Below, in pieces: positions 52,147-61,192 of a stretch of DNA of 64,000 nt. Positions within the stretch are counted from its first letter, which is position 1. Each line of letters begins with the position of its first letter. The translations under genes and the position numbers were made by a program. Source of the DNA: Streptomyces sp. 840.1 (GTDB lineage Bacteria > Actinomycetota > Actinomycetes > Streptomycetales > Streptomycetaceae). The notes below the pieces were generated by a model that saw only the letters and a program-made list of their open reading frames with translations, searched no databases and was not told the origin of the DNA. The stretch spans positions 1,240,001 to 1,304,000 of the forward strand of contig NZ_RJUU01000002.1 of assembly GCF_003751445.1 (NCBI RefSeq). The letters run 5' to 3'.

Positions 52147-53649
52147 ATGACAGGTGTACGAAGCAGCACAGTCGACGGCGTCCTGACCCGAAGCGCACGG
52201 CGCACCCCCGAACGCACCGCCCTGCGGTACGCCGGCCGGACCTGGACCTACCGGGAGCTGGAGGAGTCCGTCAGCACCGCGGCCGCCGTCCTCATGGACG
52301 GCCACGGGCTGCGCCCCGGGGACCGGGTGGCCTCCTACGCCCACAACTCCGACGCGTATCTGATCGCCTTCCTCGCCTGCGCCCGCGCCGGACTGGTCCA
52401 CGTGCCGGTCAACCAGAACCTCACGGGCGAGGACCTGGCGTACATCCTGCGCCAGTCCGGCAGCTCCCTGGTCCTCACCGACCCGGACCTGGCCGGGCGG
52501 GTCCCGGACGGCCACGCCGTACGGGCGCTGCGCGACGCCCCGGGCTCGCTCCTCACCGAGCTGGCCACGCCGCGCGCCTTCGCGCCGGACCACGAACCGG
52601 GCGCGGACGACCTGGTCCAGCTGCTGTACACCTCGGGCACCACGGCGCTCCCCAAGGGCGCGATGATGACGCACGGCGCCCTCGTCCACGAGTACGTCAG
52701 CGCCGTCACCGCCCTCGACCTCCGTGCCGGCGACCGCCCGCTCCACGCCCTGCCGCTCTACCACTCCGCGCAGATGCACGTGTTCCTGCTGCCCTACCTC
52801 GCGGTCGGCGCGGAGAACACGGTGCTGGACGCCCCCGACGCGGCCAGGATCTTCGACCTCGTCGAGTCCGGGCAGGCCGACAGCCTCTTCGCCCCGCCCA
52901 CCGTCTGGATCGGCCTCGCCAACCACCCGGACTTCGCCCGGCGCGACCTCGGCGGGCTCCGCAAGGCGTACTACGGCGCGTCGATCATGCCCGTCCCCGT
53001 ACTGGAACGGCTGCGCGAGCGGCTGCCCGCGCTGGCCTTCTACAACTGCTTCGGGCAGAGCGAGATCGGCCCGCTCGCCACCGTCCTCGGACCCGACGAG
53101 CACGAGGGCCGGATGGACTCCTGCGGCCGGCCCGTTCTTTTCGTGGAGGCCAAGGTCGTCGACGAGAACGGCCAGGACGTGCCCGACGGCACCGCCGGCG
53201 AAGTGGTCTACCGCTCACCGCAGCTGTGCGGCGGCTACTGGGACAAGCCGCAGGAGAGCGCCGAGGCGTTCCGTGACGGCTGGTTCCACTCCGGCGACCT
53301 CGCCGTGCGCGACGCGGAGGGCTACTTCACCGTCGTCGACCGGGTGAAGGACGTGATCAACTCCGGCGGCGTCCTCGTCGCCTCCCGCCAGGTCGAGGAC
53401 GCCCTCTACACCCACCCCGCAGTTGCCGAGGCAGCCGTCGTCGGCCTGCCCGACGAGCGCTGGATCGAGGCCGTCACCGCCGTCGTCGTGCTGCGGGACG
53501 AGGCGACGGAGGCCGAGCTGATCGGCCACGCCCGCGAGCGGCTCGCCCACTTCAAGGCCCCGAAGCGGATCCTTTTCGTGGACGGACTCCCGCGCAACGC
53601 CAGCGGCAAGATCCTCAAGCGGGAACTGCGCGACCGCTTCGCCCGGTAG
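52147..53649 (+). CDS. Acyl-CoA synthetase (FadD type) 2
   Basis: A 500-residue AMP-forming ligase. It has YTSGTTALPKGAMMTH, the CFGQSEIGPLATVL block, the hinge DRVKDVINSGGVLVASRQVED and the catalytic Lys in PRNASGKILKRELRDRF. Its N-terminal TVDGVLTRSARRTPERTALRYAGRTWTY block is like long-chain fatty-acyl-CoA synthases. It follows the first ligase after 127 bp with two competing hairpins. It shares a 19-bp palindrome at its stop codon with the convergent methyltransferase gene. Confidence 0.92.
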   Translation: MTGVRSSTVDGVLTRSARRTPERTALRYAGRTWTYRELEESVSTAAAVLMDGHGLRPGDRVASYAHNSDAYLIAFLACARAGLVHVPVNQNLTGEDLAYILRQSGSSLVLTDPDLAGRVPDGHAVRALRDAPGSLLTELATPRAFAPDHEPGADDLVQLLYTSGTTALPKGAMMTHGALVHEYVSAVTALDLRAGDRPLHALPLYHSAQMHVFLLPYLAVGAENTVLDAPDAARIFDLVESGQADSLFAPPTVWIGLANHPDFARRDLGGLRKAYYGASIMPVPVLERLRERLPALAFYNCFGQSEIGPLATVLGPDEHEGRMDSCGRPVLFVEAKVVDENGQDVPDGTAGEVVYRSPQLCGGYWDKPQESAEAFRDGWFHSGDLAVRDAEGYFTVVDRVKDVINSGGVLVASRQVEDALYTHPAVAEAAVVGLPDERWIEAVTAVVVLRDEATEAELIGHARERLAHFKAPKRILFVDGLPRNASGKILKRELRDRFAR

Positions 53650-53660
53650 GCCCTACCGGG
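53642..53660. terminator. Convergent terminator containing both stop codons
   Basis: CCCGGTAGG-C-CCTACCGGG is a near-perfect palindrome (8-bp stem, 3-nt loop). The TAG stop of the ligase gene is in the left arm and the TAG stop of the convergent methyltransferase gene in the right arm. Confidence 0.5.
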
Positions 53661-54441
53661 GGACCCGCGCGACTCCGGCGTAGAAGCTGTCGATGGACCC
53701 GCTGTCCGGCGGGGGCGGTGTGTCCTTGTGCCACAGCGAGGCCATGACCAGGCCCGGATCGACGAGGTCGAGTCCGTCGAAGAACCGCTCGACCTCGGGG
53801 CGCGTCCGGGGCCGCAGGCTGATGCTCGACCGGTAGGTGTCGGTCCTGTCCTGATCGGCGGGGATGAATTCACTGGTGTAGTGCGAAAGGATCAGACAGC
53901 TGCCGACGGGCAGTGCGCCCAGGAGGGTGCGGGTGATGCCGTAGGGATCGTCCTCGTCCGGCAGGAAGTGCATCAGGGCGATGAGGGAGAGCGCGACGGG
54001 CCGGTCGAAGTCCAGCAGGGTCCTGGCGTGGTCCAGGATCTTCTCCGGCTCGCGCACATCGGCGTCGAGGTAGTCGGTGGCGCCCTCCGGTGTGCTGATG
54101 AGCAGCGCCTCGGCGTGACGCAGGACGATCGGGTCGTTGTCCGTGTAGACCACCCGGGCCGCCGGGTCGACCTCCTGGACTATCTGGTGGAGGTTCGGCC
54201 GGGTCGGGATCCCCGTCCCGATGTCGAGGAACTGGTCGATGCCCGTACGCGCCGCCCAGCCGACCGCCCGGTGCATGAACGCCCGGTTCTGCGCGGCCAC
54301 GACCTTCGCCAAGGGGGGCAGCTGCTCGCCGAGTTCCTGGTCGACGGGGTAGTTGTCCTTGCCGCCCAGCAGGTAGTCGTAGACACGCGCCGGGTGCGGC
54401 CTGGTGGTGTCGATCGGAGAGTCGGCCGTGCCTGGCGTCAT
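53653..54441 (-). CDS. SAM-dependent methyltransferase, DUF574 type
   Basis: A 262-residue protein of the DUF574 (methyltransferase-19) family, greatly expanded in Streptomyces. Signature blocks are HPARVYDYLLGGKDNYPVD at the N-terminus, NRAFMHRAVGWAARTGIDQFLDIGTG (SAM site), VVYTDNDPIVLRHAEALL and the DFDRPVALSLIALMHFLPDED block. Substrate unknown. AGGAG lies 5 nt before the ATG. It follows the paaK-like gene on the same strand after 157 bp. Confidence 0.92.
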   Translation of the reverse strand: MTPGTADSPIDTTRPHPARVYDYLLGGKDNYPVDQELGEQLPPLAKVVAAQNRAFMHRAVGWAARTGIDQFLDIGTGIPTRPNLHQIVQEVDPAARVVYTDNDPIVLRHAEALLISTPEGATDYLDADVREPEKILDHARTLLDFDRPVALSLIALMHFLPDEDDPYGITRTLLGALPVGSCLILSHYTSEFIPADQDRTDTYRSSISLRPRTRPEVERFFDGLDLVDPGLVMASLWHKDTPPPPDSGSIDSFYAGVARVPR

Positions 54442-54598
54442 GGAGAGCTCCTGAGTTCCTCGGTGCGCGAAAGCAGGTGGGACGGGGTGACGCGAACCGG
54501 ACTCCCCCCTGTAGTACGTCGCCCTGTCGACGCATCCTGCCACAGCAACCACGGCCGAAACGTGCCGAGTTGAGCCGGGTGCGGGCGCCGTGATCCGG

Positions 54599-55894
54599 TC
54601 ACCTGCCCGGCCGGTCGCGTTCGTCCACGATCCTCCTGAACTTGCCGACCGACCTCTCCAGCGTCTCCGGATCCAGGATCTCCACCCCGACCGAGACCCC
54701 GATCCCGTCCTTGACGGCGGCCGCGACCGACGCGGCGGCGGCCGCGCGCTGCTCGGGCGTCGCCCCGGCCCTGGCCTCCGCGCGTACCGTCAGCACGTCC
54801 AGCCGGCCCTCACGGGTCAGCCGCAACTGGAAGTGCGGCGACACCGCCGGGGTACGGAGCACGATCTCCTCGATCTGCGTCGGGAAGAGGTTCACCCCGC
54901 GCAGGATCACCAGGTCGTCGCTGCGCCCGGTGACCTTCTCCATGCGCCGGAAGACCCGCGCCGTCCCCGGCAGCAGCCGGGTCAGGTCCCGGGTCCGGTA
55001 GCGGATCACCGGCATGGCCTCCTTGGTGAGCGAGGTGAACACCAGCTCCCCCTCGGCCCCCTCGGGCAGCACCTCGCCGGTGAACGGGTCGACGACCTCC
55101 GGATAGAAGTGGTCCTCCCAGATGTGCAGGCCGTCCTTCGTCTCCACGCACTCCTGGGCCACGCCCGGACCCATCACCTCGGAGAGCCCGTAGATGTCCA
55201 CCGCGTCGATCGCGAACCGCTCCTCGATCTCGCGCCGCATCTCCTGCGTCCACGGCTCCGCCCCGAAGATCCCCACCTTCAGTGAGGTCGTCCTCGGATC
55301 GACGCCCTGGCGCTCGAACTCGTCCAGGAGGGTCAGCATGTACGACGGGGTCACCATGATGATCTCGGGCCGGAAGTCCTGGATCAGCTGGACCTGCCTG
55401 GCCGTCATGCCGCCGGACGCGGGAATCACCGTGCAGCCGAGCCGCTCGGCCCCGTAGTGCGCGCCGAGCCCGCCGGTGAACAGGCCGTAGCCGTAGGCGA
55501 CATGGACCTTCTGCCCCGGGCGGCCGCCCGCCGCCCGGATCGAGCGGGCGACGACGTCGGCCCAGGTGTCCAGATCCCCCTGGGTGTAGCCGACGACGGT
55601 CGGGCGGCCGGTCGTGCCGCTGGAGGCGTGGATCCGGCGTACCTGCTCCTCCGGTACCGCGAACATCCCGAACGGGTAGTTGTCCCGCAGGTCCGCCTTG
55701 GTGGTGAACGGGAACCGGGCGAGATCGGCGAGCGAGCGGCAGTCGTCGGGGTGCAGCCCCGCCCGGTCGAACGCGGCCCGGTAATGGCCGACGTGGGTGT
55801 ACACGTGCCGCAGGGTCGCCCGCAGCCGTTCGAGCTGGAGCGCCCGCAGCTCCTCGCGGTCCATCCGTTCCGCCGCGTCCAGCAGAGCCGTCAT
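54599..55894 (-). CDS. paaK: Phenylacetate-CoA ligase (PaaK)
   Basis: A 431-residue AMP-forming ligase that converts phenylacetate or a related aryl acid to the CoA thioester. The PaaK-type ATP motif is HASSGTTGRPTVVGYT. Further blocks are IYGLSEVMGPGVAQEC and the hinge TGRSDDLVILRGVNLFPTQIEE, with the C-terminal SVGKFRRIVDERD. The length is that of PaaK. GGGAGA lies 5 nt before the ATG. A TetR-type palindrome stands 33 bp upstream. No other paa genes are in the window, so it may serve a stand-alone aryl-acid activation. Confidence 0.92.
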   Translation of the reverse strand: MTALLDAAERMDREELRALQLERLRATLRHVYTHVGHYRAAFDRAGLHPDDCRSLADLARFPFTTKADLRDNYPFGMFAVPEEQVRRIHASSGTTGRPTVVGYTQGDLDTWADVVARSIRAAGGRPGQKVHVAYGYGLFTGGLGAHYGAERLGCTVIPASGGMTARQVQLIQDFRPEIIMVTPSYMLTLLDEFERQGVDPRTTSLKVGIFGAEPWTQEMRREIEERFAIDAVDIYGLSEVMGPGVAQECVETKDGLHIWEDHFYPEVVDPFTGEVLPEGAEGELVFTSLTKEAMPVIRYRTRDLTRLLPGTARVFRRMEKVTGRSDDLVILRGVNLFPTQIEEIVLRTPAVSPHFQLRLTREGRLDVLTVRAEARAGATPEQRAAAAASVAAAVKDGIGVSVGVEILDPETLERSVGKFRRIVDERDRPGR

Positions 55895-55926
55895 GCGGAT
55901 CTCCCTCTTCCGTGCGCATCGTGCAG

Positions 55927-55946
55927 ACGACCGATCATTCGGTCGT
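55927..55946. promoter_or_regulatory. TetR-type operator upstream of paaK
   Basis: ACGACCGA-TCAT-TCGGTCGT has perfect 8-bp arms. The ACCGA/TCGGT core is the kind bound by TetR-type PaaR regulators. No such regulator gene is adjacent. Confidence 0.55.
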
Positions 55947-56107
55947 TCCTCCCGGGAGCAGTAATTCAGGATCTTCCGCCCGCTGGCAAGGGGTGGGACG
56001 GGACGCATGTCGTGCGAGAGGCCCGGAGCCGGCCGGACCCTCCGAGGACGGATACGCTCGTACCGAACAGGGCTGCGTCACCCGGTCGGCCCTGTTTGGA
56101 TGGTTCC

Positions 56108-57631
56108 ATGCCGACTTTCCACACGTACGACGGAACCGAGCTCGCCTATCACCTCGCAGGACAGGGCGCCCCTCTCATCTGCCTGCCGGGCGGGGCGATG
56201 CGGGCCAGTGCCTACCTCGGGGGACTGGGCGGACTCGACCGCCACCGGCAACTGGTGCTGCTCGATCTGCGCGGCACCGGGGACTCCGCCGTGCCGGACG
56301 ACACCGCCACCTACCGCTGCGACCGACTGGTCGACGACGTCGAGGCGCTGCGCGAGCACCTGGGACTGGAGCACATCGACCTGCTCGCCCACTCGGCGGC
56401 GGCGGACCTCGCCGCGCTCTACGCCGCCCGGTACCCGCGGGCAGTGCGCAGACTGCTGCTCATCGCGCCCGCGACAGGGGCCGCCGGACTCGGTTTCGCG
56501 GAGCGCGAGGCCCGTGAGGCCGCCGGGCTGCGCCGCGCGGAACCCTGGTACGAGGAGGCGCTGCCGGCTCTGGAGCAGATCTGGGCCGGGCGCCTCGACG
56601 ACGAACTGCGCGCCGCCGCCAGGCCGTTCCTCTACGGCCGCTGGGACGAGACCGCCAGGGCCCACGCCGCCTCTTCCGCAGCGCAGATCAACGCCGTTGC
56701 CGCCCGGGGCTATTACGCGCCCGGCGCCTTCGACCCGCCCGCGACGGTCGCCGCACTGCGCGAACTGGCCTCGCCGGTCCTCGTCCTGGCCGGGGAGCTC
56801 GACGGGGTGACGACCCCCGACCGCGCCGCCGAACTCGCGGCGCTCTTCCCGGAGTCCGAGTTCGCCGTGCAGCGCGGCGGGGGACACTTCCCGTGGCTGG
56901 ACGACCCCGGTGCCTTCGTCCGCACCGTCACCGCCTTCCTGGACCCGGACGTGCACAGCGTGCAGGCCGGCGGGATACGGCTCGCCTACCGGGTGTGGGG
57001 GGACCCGGCCGCACCGCCGGTCGTACTGGTCCACGGACGCTGCGACGACAGCAGCACCTGGACCGCGATCGCCGAGCGGCTGGCTGCCGGACACCGGGTC
57101 TACGCCGTCGACTTCAGGGGCCACGGCCTCAGCGACTGGCCCGGCCGCTACTCCCTCGAGCTGTTCCGCGACGACCTCCACGCGTTCCTGGAGGCCCGCA
57201 ACCTGGCCGGCGCCACGGTCGTCGGGCACTCGATGGGCGGCGCGGCGGCCTACCTGCTGGCCGGGCGCCAGCCCGGACTCATCGGCCGGCTCGTCCTGGA
57301 GGAGGCCCCGCCGCCCTTCCCGCTCGACCCGCCCCGCGGGCCCGTCGAACGCCCCGACGGCGAGCTGGACTTCGACTGGCCCGTGGTGCCGTCGGTCAAC
57401 GCCCAGCTCAACGACCCCGATCCGGCGGGCCGCGAACGCCTCGCCGGCATCACCGTGCCCACCCTCGTCATCGGCGGCGGGCCGGGCAGCCAGATCGACC
57501 AGGAGGACCTCGCCCGGATGGTGCGGCGGATCCCCGGATGCCGGCTCGTCACCATCGACGCCGGCCACCTCGTCCACACCGAACGGCCGAAGGAATTCCT
57601 CGCGGCGCTCCGGTCGTTCGGCGTGGGCTGA
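56108..57631 (+). CDS. Double alpha/beta hydrolase fusion
   Basis: A 507-residue protein with two complete alpha/beta-hydrolase domains in tandem. Domain 1 (about 1-278) has a nucleophile elbow LLAHSAAADL (Ser96, AxSxA instead of GxSxG), an acid in AGELDGVTTP and a base in GGGHFPWLD. Domain 2 (about 283-507) has the canonical VVGHSMGG elbow and a base in DAGHLVHTERP, but the usual acid position reads GGGPGSQ, so the acid may come from another strand. No signal peptide. Start is the ATG in front of the conserved PTFHTYDGTELAYH strand. Substrates unknown. Confidence 0.88.
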   Translation: MPTFHTYDGTELAYHLAGQGAPLICLPGGAMRASAYLGGLGGLDRHRQLVLLDLRGTGDSAVPDDTATYRCDRLVDDVEALREHLGLEHIDLLAHSAAADLAALYAARYPRAVRRLLLIAPATGAAGLGFAEREAREAAGLRRAEPWYEEALPALEQIWAGRLDDELRAAARPFLYGRWDETARAHAASSAAQINAVAARGYYAPGAFDPPATVAALRELASPVLVLAGELDGVTTPDRAAELAALFPESEFAVQRGGGHFPWLDDPGAFVRTVTAFLDPDVHSVQAGGIRLAYRVWGDPAAPPVVLVHGRCDDSSTWTAIAERLAAGHRVYAVDFRGHGLSDWPGRYSLELFRDDLHAFLEARNLAGATVVGHSMGGAAAYLLAGRQPGLIGRLVLEEAPPPFPLDPPRGPVERPDGELDFDWPVVPSVNAQLNDPDPAGRERLAGITVPTLVIGGGPGSQIDQEDLARMVRRIPGCRLVTIDAGHLVHTERPKEFLAALRSFGVG

Positions 57632-57656
57632 CGCTGTCGCCCCGGGGCGTCAGCCC
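57625..57656. terminator. Convergent terminator containing both stop codons
   Basis: GGGCTGACGC pairs perfectly with GCGTCAGCCC across a 12-nt loop. The TGA stops of the convergent hydrolase and FAD hydroxylase genes lie in opposite arms of the stem. Confidence 0.6.
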
Positions 57657-59284
57657 CGGTGCAGCAGCGCCACCATGACCTCGCGCAGGGTCGCCTCCGC
57701 GTCCGCGACGCCCTCCGGCGAACGCCAGGCGACGAACCCGTCGGGGCGCACCAGCACAGCGCCCCCGGTGCTCGTGCCGTGCGCCTGGGCCCAGTCGGCC
57801 CCGGCCTCCGGCTCCAGATCGCCGCCGGGACCGGTGCCGATGCCGAACGCGTCCAGTCGCACTGCCAGTTGGTCACCGACCCGCGCCGCCGCCCGCCGCC
57901 ACGCGACGTCCGCGCCATCGGCGAGCAGCACGAACGAGCGCTCGTACAGGTCGAGCGTGGAGATCCGCTCACCCGCCCGCCGGACCCACAGGTGCGGTGC
58001 GCGGCTGCCCGGTTCACCCGTCAGCTGCATGCCCTGCGGCACCACCGGCTGATCCGGGGCGACGCCCAGCACCGCGCCCTCCACATAGCGGTAGCCCAGC
58101 GCCACGTTCAGCATGCCGCCGCGCTTGCCGCCGCCCACCGTGGGAGGCGGCGCGTACCCCGGGTGGCTGTGCTCGCCGGAACGTGCCGAGGCCCGCTCGC
58201 TCGTCGCCCGCGCCACCGGCAGCCGCTCGGCCCCGTAGGTGTCCAGGAGACCGGGCCCCGCCTCGCCGCGCAGCACGGCGGCGAGCTTCCACGCCAGGTT
58301 GTGCGCGTCCTGGATTCCGGTGTTGGAGCCGAACGCCCCGGTGGGCGACATCTCGTGCGCCGAGTCACCGGCCAGGAACACCCGGCCCCGGGAGTAGCGG
58401 TCCGCGACCCGCTCCGCCGCGTGCCACGGCGCCTTGCCGGTGATCTCCACATCGATGTCCGGCGCGCCGACCGCCTTGCGGATGTGCTCGGTGCACCGCT
58501 CGTCCGTGAAGTCCTCCAGCGTCTCGCCCCGCTCGGGCTGCCACGGCGCGTGGAACACCCACTGCTCCTGGTTGTCCACCGGCAGCAGGGCGCCGTCCGC
58601 CTCCGGATTGGTCAGGTAGCAGACGATGAAGCGCCGGTCCCCGAGCACATCGGCGAGCCCGCGGGAGCGGAAGGTGATACTCACGTTGTGGAACAGGTCA
58701 CCGGCACCCGAACGGCCGATGCGCAGCTGCTCACGGACCGGGCTGCGCGGACCGTCGGCGGCGATGAGATAGTCCGCCCGCACCGTGGTGTGCTCGCCCG
58801 TCTCCCGGTTCTTCAGGATCGCCCCGACGCCTGAGTCGTCCGGGTCGAACGAGAGCAGTTCGGTGGAGAACCGCAGATCGCCGCCCTGCTCCCGGGCCCG
58901 GTCCAGCAGCACCGGCTCCAGGTCGTTCTGGCTGCACAGGCACCAGCCCGTCGGGCTGAACCGGGCGAGTGCGCCACCCGGGTCGATCTCCTTGAACAGC
59001 CACTCCTGGTCGTCGCCGGTCAGCGAACCGGCCTGCAGGATGCCGTGGTTCTCCGCCAGCACCGACGCGGCCGCCCGGACCCGCTCCTCCACCCCCGCCC
59101 GGCGGAAGACCTCCATCGTGCGGACGTTGTTGCCTCGGCCGCGCGGATGCGTCGAGGTGGCCGCGTGCTTCTCGACCAGCAGATGCTCGACGCCGAGCCG
59201 GCCGAGGAAGAGGGACGCGGACAGGCCCACCAGGGAGCCGCCCACGATGAGGACCGGTACGTGGAGGTCGACGTTCTCGTTCAT
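57650..59284 (-). CDS. FAD-dependent aromatic hydroxylase, WhiE ORFVIII-like
   Basis: A 544-residue class A flavoprotein monooxygenase that hydroxylates aromatic polyketides. It has the FAD motif VLIVGGSLVGLSASLFLGRLG, the middle DG motif (YLIAADGPRSPVREQL) and the FAD-ribityl motif RVFLAGDSAHEMSPTGAFGSNTGIQDAHNLAWKL. The C-terminal thioredoxin-like domain is present. In Streptomyces coelicolor the spore-pigment gene whiE ORFVIII is a similar hydroxylase transcribed divergently from ORFI-VII, which is the arrangement here. GGAGC precedes the ATG. It should be expressed late in spores and tailor the pigment. Confidence 0.88.
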   Translation of the reverse strand: MNENVDLHVPVLIVGGSLVGLSASLFLGRLGVEHLLVEKHAATSTHPRGRGNNVRTMEVFRRAGVEERVRAAASVLAENHGILQAGSLTGDDQEWLFKEIDPGGALARFSPTGWCLCSQNDLEPVLLDRAREQGGDLRFSTELLSFDPDDSGVGAILKNRETGEHTTVRADYLIAADGPRSPVREQLRIGRSGAGDLFHNVSITFRSRGLADVLGDRRFIVCYLTNPEADGALLPVDNQEQWVFHAPWQPERGETLEDFTDERCTEHIRKAVGAPDIDVEITGKAPWHAAERVADRYSRGRVFLAGDSAHEMSPTGAFGSNTGIQDAHNLAWKLAAVLRGEAGPGLLDTYGAERLPVARATSERASARSGEHSHPGYAPPPTVGGGKRGGMLNVALGYRYVEGAVLGVAPDQPVVPQGMQLTGEPGSRAPHLWVRRAGERISTLDLYERSFVLLADGADVAWRRAAARVGDQLAVRLDAFGIGTGPGGDLEPEAGADWAQAHGTSTGGAVLVRPDGFVAWRSPEGVADAEATLREVMVALLHRG

Positions 59285-59370
59285 GAGTTGCTCCAGCTCG
59301 GACGCCGTACAGATGCAGTGTCCATGCCCCTGTCGGAGCCTCCTCGGAGCGGTTCGGACGCCCGCTCACC

Positions 59371-59381
59371 TGAACGGTTCA
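59371..59381. promoter_or_regulatory. Palindrome in the divergent spore-pigment promoter region
   Basis: TGAACGGTTCA is a perfect inverted repeat around one base, within a short AT-richer patch about 90 bp from the hydroxylase start and 180 bp from the SchA/CurD-like start. It is a candidate site for a developmental regulator. Confidence 0.4.
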
Positions 59382-59559
59382 TAAATCTCGCGTCAGCCGG
59401 ACCAGCGTTTCACGATCGGTGACGGAGACGACGCCCGCGGTCCGGGGCGGACCGTGCCCAGCCGCCGGGAGACTCCCCGCTCCGATTCCACCCGACAGCC
59501 GCCGGTCACCAGGCGAACCGGCCGGCCGGGCCGTCCCACCGCTCGAAGGAGTTCGAAAG

Positions 59560-60681
59560 ATGACCACCACCCTCTCGGAACGGACCTCCCAGTCCGCCTT
59601 CGACGGATCAAGGCTGCGGGTCATCCTGCTGCTTGACCTGCACGACGGCGCCCAGAAGCAGTTCCTGGAGGCGTACGAGCACATGCGCAACCAGGTGGCC
59701 TCCATCCCCGGCCATCTCAGCGACCAGCTGTGCCAGTCCATCGAGAACCCCTCCCAGTGGCTCATCACCAGCGAGTGGGAGAGCGCCCCGCCGTTCCTGG
59801 CCTGGGTCAACAGCGAGGACCACGTCGCCACGGTCCAGCCGCTGCACAGCTGCGTACGCGACACCCGCTCGCTGCGCTTCAGCGTCCTGCGCGAGACCGG
59901 CGCCGCCTTCGAGGAGAGCTTCGAGCCCGTCAAGGGCGGACTGCAGGCCGCGCCCCGCCTCGGGGACGGGATCGTGCGCCACGCGCTGACCTTCACCGTG
60001 AAGCCGGGCGCCGAGGAGATGGTCGCGAAGATCCTCGCCGACTACGACCCGCCGAAGGCACGGGTCGACGAGCACACCCGGCTGCGCCGCACCTCGCTCT
60101 TCATGCACGGCAACCGCGTCGTGCGTGCGGTCGAGGTCGAGGGCGACCTCCTCGCCGCCCTGCGCCACGTCTCCCGGCAGCCGGAGATCCGGGCCGTCGA
60201 GGAAGCGCTCAACCCGTACCTGGAGCAGGACCGCGACCTCGCGGACCCCGACTCGGCCCGGATGTTCTTCACCCGGGCGGCGCTGCCCACCGTCCACCAC
60301 GTGACGACGGGCCGCCACCCCGACCGGGACCTCAAGCGGCACGCGCTGTTCTACCAGGCCAAGGAGGGCTGCGGCATGGCCCTGGCCCGCCTGCTCGCGG
60401 AGCACGACGAGGAGGAGGCCGACGACGCCGGCAGCCCCATCGACAGCAGCACGATCTTCCAGCGCGACGACGTCGTCGTCCGGCTCCTGGAGGTGGACGG
60501 CCCCCTGGACGCCCAGCCCGACCGGTCGCTCGGCATCCACGGCTCCGGCAAGGCGGCCAGGCTCGCCCGCCTCCTCGACGGCGAGGCGAACCCCGTGCCC
60601 ACCGGCGACCAGGACGCCATGCGCTTCCTCGGCCGCGCCGAGATGAACCTGATCACCGACCGGCGGGCCGCGGAGTCCTGA
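59560..60681 (+). CDS. SchA/CurD-like spore-pigment protein, WhiE ORFI-like
   Basis: A 373-residue protein of the SchA/CurD family, the first gene of whiE-type clusters. An N-terminal ABM-like ferredoxin fold (about 18-110, [23 protein letters not shown] ... WLITSEWES) is followed by two SchA/CurD-type repeats ([20 protein letters not shown] and [21 protein letters not shown]), each with a FxxDxVVR/xNRVVRxVEV-type strand. The biochemical role in pigment formation is not known. AAGGAG lies 10 nt before the ATG. It begins the minimal PKS transcription unit. Confidence 0.88.
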   Translation: MTTTLSERTSQSAFDGSRLRVILLLDLHDGAQKQFLEAYEHMRNQVASIPGHLSDQLCQSIENPSQWLITSEWESAPPFLAWVNSEDHVATVQPLHSCVRDTRSLRFSVLRETGAAFEESFEPVKGGLQAAPRLGDGIVRHALTFTVKPGAEEMVAKILADYDPPKARVDEHTRLRRTSLFMHGNRVVRAVEVEGDLLAALRHVSRQPEIRAVEEALNPYLEQDRDLADPDSARMFFTRAALPTVHHVTTGRHPDRDLKRHALFYQAKEGCGMALARLLAEHDEEEADDAGSPIDSSTIFQRDDVVVRLLEVDGPLDAQPDRSLGIHGSGKAARLARLLDGEANPVPTGDQDAMRFLGRAEMNLITDRRAAES

Positions 60682-60757
60682 ACCGCGCAACAGCAGAGCG
60701 GGGGGTTCTCGCTCGACCCGTCGGCACAACGCGCAACGCGCCAGGAGGAAGACACCC

Positions 60758-61192
60758 ATGACCATGAACCGGCCACGCATCGTGGACCTCAGCGAGACCC
60801 AGCCCAACACCAGGCGCGGAGGAGACCTGCGCGCCCTGCTCACCCCGACGGCCGTGGGCGCCACCAGCGGCTTCATGGGGCTGGCCATCATCCAGCCCGG
60901 CGACCGCATCGCGGAGCACTACCACCCGTACTCGGAGGAGTTCGTGTACGTGGTGAACGGGCTCCTGGAGGTCGACCTGGACGACGAGCCGTACGCGATG
61001 CGGCCCGACCAGGGGTTGCTGATCCCGCTGAACGTCCGCCACCGCTTCCGCAACGTCGGTGACACCGAGGTCCGCATGGTCTTCCACCTCGGCCCCCTCG
61101 CGCCCCGCCCGGAGCTCGGACACGTCGACACCGAGCAGACCGAAGCCCCCGAGCAGGGCGCGCCGCCAGAACGAACCGAGGCCGCTTCATGA
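60758..61192 (+). CDS. Cupin, WhiE ORFII/CurC-like
   Basis: A 144-residue single-domain cupin. The metal-type motif [15 protein letters not shown] has two His and a Glu, and the second motif [13 protein letters not shown] supplies another His. Homologues stand second in spore-pigment clusters and may help in polyketide oxidation or cyclisation. AGGAGGAA lies upstream of the ATG; a second ATG two codons on is possible. It overlaps the KS-alpha start by 4 nt (ATGA). Confidence 0.9.
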   Translation: MTMNRPRIVDLSETQPNTRRGGDLRALLTPTAVGATSGFMGLAIIQPGDRIAEHYHPYSEEFVYVVNGLLEVDLDDEPYAMRPDQGLLIPLNVRHRFRNVGDTEVRMVFHLGPLAPRPELGHVDTEQTEAPEQGAPPERTEAAS

